Part shown: in pieces, positions 37,098 to 49,872 of the stretch | Layout of the letters: every line of letters starts with the position of its first letter | Position numbering within the stretch: the stretch's first letter is position 1 | Assembly (NCBI GenBank): GCA_020055645.1 | Contig: CM034546.1 | Location: 115,494,375 to 115,558,374 of the forward strand | Direction: 5' to 3' | Length of the DNA: 64,000 nucleotides | Source of the DNA: Tomocerus qinae | Taxonomy: Eukaryota > Arthropoda > Collembola > Entomobryomorpha > Tomoceridae | The notes under the pieces: model-generated | What the model was told of the DNA's origin: nothing | Database searches by the model: none | The model's input: only the letters and a program-made list of their open reading frames with translations | Made by a program: the position numbers and the translations under genes

Positions 37098-38062
37098 TTA
37101 GCTTTCTAACTTTGATCCGTACTCCTTCTCTAGCTTTACAGTGTAAGTATTGTCAGAGGGAGCACATGAAAATTCCCAGAAGTGCATAAAGATACACCCA
37201 GTCATACTTTCACACTCTCCCCACCCCTTTTGAAAGATGTAGGTTGAATAGAGCGGTGCAGTGGGATGGTAATTAACATTATTTCCGTCTCCAGAAAAGA
37301 CATTGGCTTCTGCATCTACGACATCGTATTCTTCTCTCAGTCTCTCTGCTAATCTTGCTGGGTGATACGGGTGTGCAAACACGAACCGTGCTGAACCAGC
37401 CGAGGAGTCTTCAAGACGCTCTATCAGCCGTAATGGTCCATAAATACTACTATTCAGCTGCTGGATAAGGCTATTACTGACGCCTGAGATGTAGAGTTCA
37501 CCAGGTGCCCACTTAGCTCTATGTGTTATATTTTCTACGACGGGGAAAAGGTAGCGAATAGATTTTAAGTGTTCCGAAATCATGTTGCTTAATTTTTCAG
37601 GAGGAAGTAATTTCCCAGTTGACTCGAGCGCAATTTGCTGAGCTTCAGAAGCCATAAATGATTCTGCGGAAACCTGTAAGTTAAGTTAATGTATAATTAA
37701 TGAGCAAACATTGTTAAATCGAGGGGAATACCTATTATCATAAAGCTAGCCTAATTAGCACATTATGTAAATGAGACAATATTAACAGAGGTTCCAGACA
37801 GAGTCGTTTCAAAATCTACCTATACTTATACATCTGAAGAAAAAACTGGAATTGTAGCAAATGAACTAGAAGTAACTAACATAAAACAAAAAATGTCTAC
37901 ATAAAATACACATTCAGTCATAAAAACATGCACCAATTATTATCTAATGTGCATAATTAAATTGGAGTAAAACAAATACGTATTATAATAATTATAACTT
38001 ACTTGGTAGGCATAGTCCGTCAGACCAATTAAAAGAACGGCAATTGCAAACATAAACTTCAT
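37098..38062 (-). CDS. Secreted W-x-P-G-E-L family protein, member D
   Basis: Two exons: 38003-38062 (MKFMFAIAVLLIGLTDYAYQ, signal peptide) and 37098-37673; the 329-bp phase-0 intron is the longest of the four. 211 residues. Blocks: ALESTGKLLPPE, KWAPGELY, SSIYGPLR, AHPYHPARLAERL, EANVFSGDGNNVNY, then KGWGECESMTGCIFMHFWEF with the C-x5-C-x3-HFW signature. The GDGNNV and GWGEC-GC blocks are cleanest here and, from memory, resemble motifs in uncharacterised secreted bacterial proteins. That resemblance is untested. Function unknown. Confidence 0.8.
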
Positions 38063-39236
38063 TTTCACGGAAATTGGTAGAGTAAAAGAAAATTGCACAG
38101 TAGAGTAATTACTATTACAAGACTTAGGTAATACTAAATGATTACAGGTTAGATTGGCCACTATATATACCAGGGATTAAGTGAAATTTGGAGCACCTGT
38201 GCACAAAAATGAGAAACTCTAGCCGACAAGTATGAACGTATAGCCAGCTGCATAAAAGAGGAAAGTTGTCATCTGGCTTTGTAAATTATGATTTTTATGT
38301 CACTACACAGCTCCCAGTAATATGTAGATAGTTTTATGAATATTCCCAATTGACTACTGCAGTAAATTCCTAGCAAAATGGAAATGCACATAGAAAGTAA
38401 CTGTTACTGTTACAAGCACTGTATTACGTATTTAATTCGATTTCCAAAATAATAATTCGCCTACAATACAATTAAAGAGCATCAATACTTGTTGAATACA
38501 TTAATGGTAAAGGTGGAACAGGTTGGGCTCTCTGAAAAAGAAATACATACAACGTGATGTGTTTCCTCATGTGGAGCCAACTACCCGAGAGTGCGAGGCA
38601 GTTCATTGAATATTCTATTACTTACAACTGTCACAGCTCACTACAGTGACAGATGAATGAAAAATGAAATGAAATACGAATGTGTTCATAAAATATTAAT
38701 TGTGTACCTGTTGCCTATATGAATGATCTATATTTATATTGAAAGAAACATTTATGAATGCTTATAATGCTTATTAAACATGACACACTAACATGAAGGA
38801 TTACCGGACACAGATTTGATATGGGAAGAATATTTAATTAATGAAATTGATGTGGTGAGCAATGAGCAACAATATTTCTTCGGTATTTATTACATTTACA
38901 AGTCGAAAAGATGGGAATATACAAAAATAAATATTGCAGAAGTCCACAATTAAAAGATGTTATAGTGTAATTCATAGAAACAAATAATAACAAATGTTAG
39001 TCAGTCATACCATACTAGGATTATTACATTGCTTAAAATTACTTGTATTCATAATAAAATATTAAAACTGTTCCTGTGCAAAGTAAAGCTTTAAGTCTTA
39101 GATATCTTACAACAACATTACTATACTGATTGTAAACTAAATTGCATACTTTGATATGCAATGATATGTAGTATAGGTATGTATGAATACTCAGTGAACT
39201 CAGATTGTGTTTGGTGTTAAGGCACATAAAAAATTA
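38063..39236. other. Intergenic between member D and MFSD11
   Basis: About 1.2 kb of A+T-rich sequence without a supported gene or repeat. Confidence 0.45.
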
Positions 39237-41237
39237 CTATTCACAAGTTGAGACAGTGACGGCTTGAGACTGTTGCTTCTTAGTTCCAATTTCTACAATA
39301 AGGAAGGCCACGAACCCTAAAACACCCCCGGAGAGTAGAATGACCGTTTGTACAAACATTCCTGCATATGAGCTGTAAAAGAAAGCAGCTGCTGACGCTG
39401 CAGATTGAGTGAACTTAAAAATTGCAAATGCAGAGGCGGATTTGTCTGCATACACGGAGCCAAAAACAGCAAACAACTGAGTTTGATAGCAAGCATCTCC
39501 AAACCCTATTAATCAGTACACGTTATTTATTTCGCTAATTCCTCTTCATTATTAGTAAGTAGGTCAGTGTTTTAGTATTGACACGTACCTAGTAGTAACG
39601 CACACAAGATCCCCAGCCAAGCAATTGGTGGGTCAAAAAACGAAATCTCATTGCTCTGCTGGATTGGAGATCTGTCAGGAAGATTTAGGTATACCAGGAC
39701 ATAGCACAATACATGTGTCAGCATTCCGAGGAAGACAATAGGACTGCGCCCTAAACATTTGCATTGCTAATGAGTAAAACTTTCAATTTACATTTACACA
39801 CTCATTGAACCATGGAATGCTATAACATGATTATCATTTATCTCAAATGGATATAAGTAATATTGAAACCTTTCTTTGTTGTCTTTGTCCCTAAAAGACC
39901 AAAAACAGTTCCTCCAAGAACTTCTCCCACTCCAGTTAAGATACCAACTAGTCCTACCAGTCTTTTAGCATCTTCACCGAACGCTGTTGTAAATCCAATT
40001 GATGTAGGGAATACTCCACTCCAGAAACATTGCTCCAAACCCGTGTAGATTGACGTAATAGACAATAACAGCATGAACGGTGAAAAGAAGAGTTTCACAG
40101 CTTCTTTCAATGCATCCAAGGCAGTGACAAATATTGAAATCTTTTCCTTTTCCACAATTATTGGTGGTGATACAATTGGGGGTTTCATTGATACCTCCGT
40201 TTCGGCTAATTGATCGTTCCTATTCAATTCAGATGCTTGTATAGGAATTTCAGACGGTTCTGCACTCGGAACTTCTGAAGATAAAGCCGTCTCTTTCCTA
40301 TACATTAGAATTACAAATTGTTAATTATTTCTGAACAACATTTTTTGAGTATGGCCTAACGAAAGAATATTTACTTCAAATTTTTCAGCAGCAACATACA
40401 ACCAACTCCAGAGCCGGAGACAATGCTGAGTACGATGAATACGAAAACCCTCGTATCGGCATCTATCTCAGTTTTTCCATAAAACTGGTAAAACACAAAT
40501 AGGTTTCCGAAAAACAAACTAAAAAATTAAAAGTATAGATTATATGATTTATTGCGTGTATTATAATTTGCATAAGATGGAATTTCGGAGCAAGTACTAA
40601 TATACCTGCATTGATTAATAGCCCAAAATACTCCTGAATTTCTGTTAATTGTTTGTGGCGAGGATCCTAAAGTCAAAAAATTTCCTTGTGCTGTCCACAG
40701 AATTGCAGCAGCACCTCCAATCAAGACGGATGTTAAGTATAACAGCCATGTCCTATGAAATTAGTGAATTGATCTTTTTAGTATTATGTACATAGATTTA
40801 TGTAAGTGTATAAAAATGTAATATGGATAGATCATGTAATTACATGTACCTCGGTATAATAAAACTTGCAATGAACAAGACATAAACAGAAGCAGAAGCA
40901 ACCATGCTCCACTTGGAGTTAATAACAGCAACAATCGAAGGGGCAACCCATGAGCATATGGCAAATACCCCATAGATGATACATAAGGAAATATAACCAT
41001 TTCCATTGAAGGATGGATCTTGGAGTTTTACACTGGTCAATACAGTTTGCTGAAAAGATATTATAGTTAAGGTTGTCAGGAGTGTAGGTATTTTCAGTAA
41101 TAATTGTTGAGACAAAATAATTTAAATACCTCAATGATACACGTTGTCTGAAAGGCTGTGAAAACCAACATGAAGGAAAAACTGAGTATTAGAATTTGTA
41201 GGAACTTTCCATCTCGAAAAAGTTCCAATTTGGACAT
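39237..41237 (-). CDS. MFSD11: UNC93-like transporter MFSD11
   Basis: Seven exons: 41130-41237, 40850-41049, 40616 region 40606-40752, 40375-40518, 39870-40297, 39589-39750, 39237-39505; 485 residues with all phases matching. It is a multi-pass membrane protein of the UNC93 branch of the major facilitator superfamily, with 12 predicted helices. Diagnostic stretches: FMLVFTAFQTT at the start, GYISLCIIYGVFA, ILWTAQGNFLTL, RNSGVFWAINQ, SLFFGNLFVFYQFYGKT, LLLSITSIYTGLEQCFWSGV, LGGTVFGLLG, GFGDACYQTQ and SASAFAIFKFTQS. A polar loop (about residues 215-270) separates the two halves, as in human MFSD11. The substrate is not known for this family. The gene looks whole and shares its strand with the secreted cluster. 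Confidence 0.93.
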
Positions 41238-44200
41238 GAATTGAGGTAACATTTTGTTTGACGTCAAAAGGAAAACGGTAAATCAGAGCTGGAATGCAGA
41301 AGAACGTCCTAGTAGACTTTGCACATGAATAACATGAAAAGTCGTTTTGCATAAGGAGGTGTAGTAAACAAATAAATACCTAAGACGCGTGATATCCACA
41401 CAAACACTGAAGCACAAGAGTAGTGACAACTATTACATGCAGCAGGTGAGCATGTATGCAAAGTGCATCGGTCAAGACAAGACGCAAGTGAACTAAATCA
41501 AAGCACTCAAGTTCACGTCACCTCAAGGAACTATAAAAATGAAGGTGACAATTCGCAATTTGGAATTATTTACTTATAAATAGATCAAAGGTCGAGTCCA
41601 GCTAGTCGGGTCAACAGCTTGCTGCCAACTAAAGAGCAAGAACATCTGTAGTATTGGCCAGTGTTGAGTGTGTGTACGGTCATTAATCAACTCACTACTA
41701 CTGTGCTATAGATTTGATTTCTACGTCAACTGCCCTAAACAACTTTCCAATTCATCTGCAATAGGGCCAAAGATTATCAATATATCAATCATTATATTAC
41801 TGTCCGATTTGTTGGGGGTGATGCAATGGTAAATATGCACAAGTAGTGCCAACACCAAGTCCTGGCCAACTATAGTAGCACAGGTGTTAAGATTCCTTTG
41901 CACAAATTCACTTAACTACGATTGTACTTACCTACTGACTTATTGGATACACTCAACTATCTGCTCCTTGAACAAAGTTTACAAGATAATGGGCTGTGGC
42001 AGTAGCAATAGTAATCGTTTTGCTGCAGCGCACATCCTTATACTTCACTAACCTATCTAGCTGTAAAAGTGTAATATCTTAGTAGGTATGTTGTATTATT
42101 GACTGCATTAATTTGAAACTCTGCCACTTGCATTGCATCTCACCTACCTACATCATAAACCTATTCTATGAACTAATAAGCATAACAATCCAACAATCCT
42201 TAGTATTCTGAACAGGTACCTAATCAAAATCTTTTCTTCATGATGAGTAAAAGATACTAGCTACAAGAAGAAAACTTACTGCCTAAAGCTATTCTAAAGC
42301 TTATTACTTTGCATCCTATGACCATTGGTATTCTCATTTGAGCTAGTAATCTAATGCTGCAGGGTATGCATATCTATTTACTTGAACCATTAAGACGTTC
42401 AGACATGCAATGCATCAAGACGATATATTAAATATAACCAAGCTATATCTTTGTCTAAAAGTTTGTACATTTCGCTTGTGATCTGCATACCTAATTTTAA
42501 AACGAGAGATAAGACTTCTAGTTGTAGTCAACTTTCAAAGTAAAAATATTCAGTTTTTTCCCTGTGCAGGTAACTACACAATCTTATATTTTCCGTATGT
42601 TCATGTCATACTGTATTTCTTACAGCAACTTACTATCTAATGATATATTTCTAATAACAATATCCATTCAAATGATATATACAGGTTCCTGTACGAAATA
42701 CAAGAGTCAAGAGTGTGTTGCACATCATCTATGTAGAAATAGGAATTTGAATATGCTGTAGTACAGAATTAGAATAAAAATGCACTTTCAATTTAAAAGG
42801 ATTTTGTCATTAACTAATAGATATTAAAATAGAATTGTCTTTTTATCAGCATTTTTTGTTGGCAGCTCATGAGGAAATGCATCTCCGATACTTACATTCT
42901 ATGTTCCACATTTGCATGTGATTAGCTGGTATTATATATCCCTTAGGCAAAATACTATATTAAATATGTACTTTTCTGCTCCACGTGCAACGTGAAGTAA
43001 AAGTCAGAGAGGTACCGAGTACCGGGTATACCTACCTTTGTCATGCAATGATACAGTAACGTAACGTGTTCAGTAATACAGCAATATTATTATAATGCAA
43101 CAACACCCTTATCGCCCATCCGTATGTAAGAATACCATACTTCAATTGCAGGTTTACCATTTGCTTTATACATAGTCGATATGGATGGGATTAAGTATGG
43201 GGCATAATTTATGCTGCTGTGGTAAAATGAGACTGCATAAAATTACTCTTAGAGATGAACTGAGAAAGCTGACTTACGTTAAAATAAGCTGTGTTAAGGC
43301 CCGATATTAGGACACCAACACCGGGCATCAAGTCAAACGGGAAAAGTAGACGAATTTTAGTTATAAAGTTTCGAATTATACATTCCACTACTTAATGACA
43401 ATAAATATGCGACAGACTGTATTATTGTACTTCATACATATCCTACCACATTATAGACATCGTTATACTTTTAATGTCTCATAGAAAGTGAAAAAATATT
43501 TCACATTTAAATGACAGTAAATCTAAAAACTATTACTTCGATATTTTTTTCATGCCGGACCAAGTCGATTCGAATTAATGGAACTTTTTAATAATTTATT
43601 TTCCTCTGAGACTTCTAATAATTCGAGAAACAAATAATCTTTTCTAAATCAATGACATGGGCAGCAATTTATTGGACATCATAAAAACCTTAATGGCCTT
43701 GTAAGAAAGTGTTAAGGGGTAGGTGCCAATTTTCTTATCCTTTAAAGACAACCAGGTAAGTATGATTTTATTTAGATAAACTTTGGGTAAATTCTTAGTT
43801 TTCAATGCAAATCAATGTTTTATTCTTAAGGCTTGGTTGTTAATACATTTGTTGAGCACCTAAGTATAATTTGTATCACAACATTTCGTTAACTTTAGGC
43901 TACACAGCTAAAGTAACTTCTTTGCACGCATCCAACCCAATGCTATTATCACATATAATTATCTATTTTGCTAAAAACAACGTTTTCTGATTGTACTTTA
44001 TAATCAAGTTCTTAAATATTCAAATAAAAAAGGATACTTCATTCTAGAAAAATTTTGACCAACTTGCATTTTGCGGCTCTATGTATATGCTATGCTATAT
44101 CTTTTAAGTATGGACTATGTTATAGAGGTTGGTTGAGACGTATGTGCTCGTAATATGTACCCTGTCTTTATTGAGTCGTTTTTTACCACCTTCAGTGTCC

Positions 44201-45790
44201 AGAAGATTGCAATATATAATAATCTCATTGGTGTAGCAATTATGGATTCAATCATATGTGATATGGAATGGAGTGGTATGGAGCCTCCTAATAATGCTAG
44301 TAAAGTATAGTTGTGTATGTAGAATTCCACTTATAGGAGACTTATGCAGTACTGTGAGTATTTAAGCTATACTATCTTATTTCTTGCATGATAATGACGA
44401 AAAGTTGACGTGACTTGTGTGCATGAAGGAGGTGACCACTTTAGTACCATAATAATAGACTGGATGATTTTCATTTTCTTTACAACGTAATTAACAAAAA
44501 CTAAAGCAGATCACCCATCGGCTTATTAAGCTGGCTAGACAGATGTATGTTATGTGTGTTGTACCTATTAAGTTGGTCTGATCGTACCTTGAATAATTTA
44601 CCTCCTAATAAAAGTAAGTTTATGTTATGTGCAAGAGGTACTTTGCTTCAAAGATAATGGTAGTGGAACAAAACCTAAATCATACAATTACTCCTTATTT
44701 CATAATACTGCGACTTTTGTAGGTTTGGGCGAGTTTGTTCACCTGTTCAACGAGGAAACAATAATTTGTTTTTAAAAATCTAATCTAAAATTAGATAATT
44801 TGACTTCTATTGTATGTTCATTTCTTTAAAAATGGTTTCCTCAAACGATGTTACAAAAGGAATAATAATATGATAGCTTCCAATATACAGGCATGACAAA
44901 TTACAAGTAAGAATCATTATCGTTTGAAGTATGAAATCTTATTGAAAGATGTAATCATGTAAATATTTGTAAACAAATAAATGATAATATATGAGTGTCT
45001 TATTTGCCATTAATTCCTGCAAGAGATGTAAAAGTGGATCATTTATTTGCAGTTGTAACTATCCTCTTTAGGAAAGTTTAATAGCAAGGGCTGGTGGAAA
45101 CAATCTTTCAAAACTCCACAATCACAAGTAATTGCATTCGAGCATACGCAATGTAGTAATAAAACAAATGTGAACTGCAAACATATCATACAAGTTTACG
45201 TAACAACACTGTGCATGAAGGTGCATGAAGGTACTTCATGTACTCGTCTCCACTACAGAGTACTCCATTGAACGTAAAGGAAGTATTAAATATGTAATAA
45301 TATCCAGAAAAGTCACCAATTTACTTCGACTGGTAGTAGAGAAGCCTTAATGTAGTTCTGCGAGTATTTTGGTTGAGACGTCCGACACTTAGTGGCATGT
45401 GGCATAATAAATGACTTCCCACCAAATCATAAGCGAAATTTTTCTTATTTTACCTATAAAATATTCTTCAAAAGCTGCATAAAAAGTTCAAACCATATAA
45501 TTGCCAATGCTAGAAATGTCTTAATTTTTCAAGCACAATGTATGACTATGAAAATGGTTTTCAGATTTACAATTTAATATACATGCTAAAAGCGTGCTTA
45601 AATCAACGTGATTGCATACCGCCGACCAAAAGTCCGTTTTAAGGACTTTCAACTTACATCATAAAAGGACATTTTCAACCCACAACTAAAATGACACCAT
45701 TTCTTGCGACACATGTCTCAAGTAGAAATTATAAAATACAAAATGTGATTTTAGTCTAATCTTATTATATAAGAGCTTCGTTTATATCGT
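41238..45790. other. Gene-poor stretch upstream of MFSD11
   Basis: 4.5 kb, A+T-rich, without a supported gene, tRNA or clear transposon. Frames of 60-73 codons (for example 41721-41903, 42564-42761, 44115-44330) lack motifs or splice support. Confidence 0.45.
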
Positions 45791-46060
45791 TTATCTATAT
45801 AGACTATATATATGAGCTATATCTGGAGCCTTGGACAAAAATCTGTACTGTGGTCCCAGAGGACCCAGGCCTATATCACTTTGATCAAGCTGCCACAATT
45901 TGTAAATGTGTGTAAATAAATGTTGCCGTTTATGATGACCTCTCAACTTTCCAACCCTGTAGGGCCCTGGTGTACTTACATTGAGTGTGGACACCTTCAG
46001 CTCCTCTCCTCCTAAATACGTACCTTGTTCGTCGATACGTTCAAGCAAACATAGATACAT
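45791..46060 (-). CDS. Possible exon(s) of an unknown protein
   Basis: An 89-codon frame stands out because it is richer in G+C than the kilobases around it. It reads LLERIDEQGTYLGGEELKV, then PGPYRVGKLRGHHKRQ, then GLGPLGPQYRFLSKAPD. A donor-like gtaagt follows STLN and an acceptor-like cctacag follows 33 bp later in the same frame, so it could be two exons. It has no signal peptide and no family I recognise. It could be a conserved noncoding block, a relic or part of a longer gene. Confidence 0.33.
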   Translation of the reverse strand: MYLCLLERIDEQGTYLGGEELKVSTLNVSTPGPYRVGKLRGHHKRQHLFTHIYKLWQLDQSDIGLGPLGPQYRFLSKAPDIAHIYSLYR

Positions 46061-48605
46061 ACACGTAACAGCAAAAGAGCTTTATATTTGAATAATATAT
46101 TGACTACATATAGTGAATAAAACATGATACAGTTACTTCAATACTCATTACTTAAATGGAAATCTTGAAGCAAGTTAATCGTCATCTTATGTGAATAATT
46201 GAAAATCCTGAAGACTAAATCGACTGCTCATAACTTAACAATTTCACAAATACACATAGACGGGGACGAGCTATTTATATCTTTGTGGAAATAATGTAAT
46301 AAATAATGAAATTACGTATTAAATAGAGACTAAATCATTTCATGGCTACATACTGCACTAATACGAATAATATGTGTCATGAAACAATTAGTAAATAAGA
46401 TATTATTACCTATAATATTATATAGCATATGTATACATATTCTTATAATTATTATACATGTATATGTAAATAGTTTCACACTTTTGCATCCATAATCATT
46501 TACCTTGTCTCATGTCTCTGACCTCACAGACATTGAGAATGTATGAACAGATAAGCGGTTAAGCAGCTAAATAGCTTATTATATTATACTTATTATTATG
46601 GTACTTCACCTACAAGAATTGACTTTGTCATTGAAAATGAAATCTATTAACTAATGCATATTAATATATACTTAGCTTAAGTATGTTTAGGTCTAGAATA
46701 GACAATTAAATGAATACTTGTGAGAACTACTCTATTAACACTACTGCATTGTAACTATGTACTATCAATGTTAAGTTAATACTCCCTATCCCTTATAACA
46801 TATTATAATGAAGCATATGAAATGCTACTATAGTATTTATCATTTACCTTTAAGAAGACTTCAACTGAATTACTGCATACTGTGTGTCTAAGTTTAGGGT
46901 AATATAAGATTCAATAGATAATATTATTGTATGTGCTAACTGAAGATACCAAATTATTACGATTAATATAAAGAATATTAAGCCTAATATTTCAGAAGAA
47001 TTTATTATAATATATTACTATATTATTTACCAGACTTTAGCTATAAACTTGTGCAAACAGCATCGGTAAATTATTTTTATGAGGTTGTTAATATTTCGCT
47101 TAATTTTCATCAATCACAATCACTTAATTAAAATTACAATCATTATGATCTAGCTAGACTACCACTATAATAATACCACAAACACAAACTAATTACTACT
47201 TGTCATGCACAAACCAAGTTCTATACGCACTCGGCCATATAAATGCGTAAATTGTAATTGTAAGCTGAGGCAATGTGCTACTGAAGCTGAGTAAGATAAT
47301 TGATGGGTGTTTAGACAATTAAAATTACCTCAACTGAGCATCATTATGGTATTATAAGTAGCTGACAGATGCGTATTCTGCGAATGCGAACTGTACAAGT
47401 TGTACTTGTACTTATTCGAGTGTCCTTTATTGCAATGGTATGCGTAATTTGTAACGCAACTTGTATGCAAAAAATTTTAACAATAAACATTGTGTAGTAA
47501 CATTTAATTAATATGAAAATCTGAGATAGGGATAGAAAATAGTAGTATAGAGAAACGAAATTTAGTGCTACTTTTTAGTATACCTGCTTAAATGTTAAGT
47601 GTACAAGCTATAATTAGTAAATACCACAGTAAGCACGGTTAAAATAAATGAGCATTTCTTTTCCAGTAAAAATGAGATTTTTCCGATGAAAAGGAACTGT
47701 TGAATGTAAAAAAAACAAGTCTACTAAGTGCATATGAATAATGTACGTACGTATAGTGTGTATACGTACGTATGTTATGTGTATTTGTGTGTATAACGAA
47801 ATATTTATCTATAGTGTATAGTGTCTCAAAAATATTATTATTTTAATGATAGCTTTATAATGTCATTTACCTAACACTATAACACTTACTCCACATCGCC
47901 AGAATAGAATTTTCTATTCTTTTAATAGAAAAGATTTTTAAAAACATTAATTGGTAAATCCAATGAAGATAGGTTTGTAGTTGAAATTGAAAAACTGCAA
48001 CTGCAAACTATTAAAATACTATAAACCATAAAAAATAATAACACAAAACACAACAATAAGATAAGACTACTTAATAGAATTGTCCATTTTTATGGGTTTG
48101 TATTTATAATATTATTACGATGTACAATTACGTTAGTTTGATATGATTATAAGTAGGAGGACACTTTATAATCTAGAAATTGAATCCTACTTCTGCACTT
48201 TTAACAAGCTATTCATTGCCAAGAGTATGGGACTTTCCCATAAAAACTGTTTAAAAAACTTGTAATAAAGACGAAAATGAATTAGTTTGGTTGGGCAAAA
48301 GGCAATTCCTCCTGATCAGAGCCTCACAAAGTTAGATAGTTCAGCATAATAATTAAATCGGTAAAGTAAATTAACCTTCCTTTGTATGTAAAAATAATGA
48401 ATGAAATATTAAATTAAGCGAGAATGTAATTACATGTATATAATAGCAAATACTATTTCAATTAGTTTTATTTTGACGTACAATATCTCGAGAGCATTTG
48501 AATATGATCTTATTGGTATCATTGTAGATGCAAATAACGTCGTAAAAGTAACATGGGTTTATAAGTATAGCAATGAAATATAAGAACAAGAAATTCTGAA
48601 CATAA
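46061..48605. other. A+T-rich gene-poor stretch downstream of NACA
   Basis: 2.5 kb of very A+T-rich sequence with no supported gene. A perfect 12-bp inverted repeat (tacgtacgtata / tatacgtacgta, 5-bp loop) occurs at 47744-47772. Confidence 0.45.

Positions 48606-49872
<1,267 letters not shown>

Noticed and set aside
47744-47772. Perfect 12-bp inverted repeat with a 5-bp loop
   Set aside because: Alternating acgt/tacg sequence; such short palindromes arise often by chance in simple-sequence DNA, and nothing nearby suggests a function.
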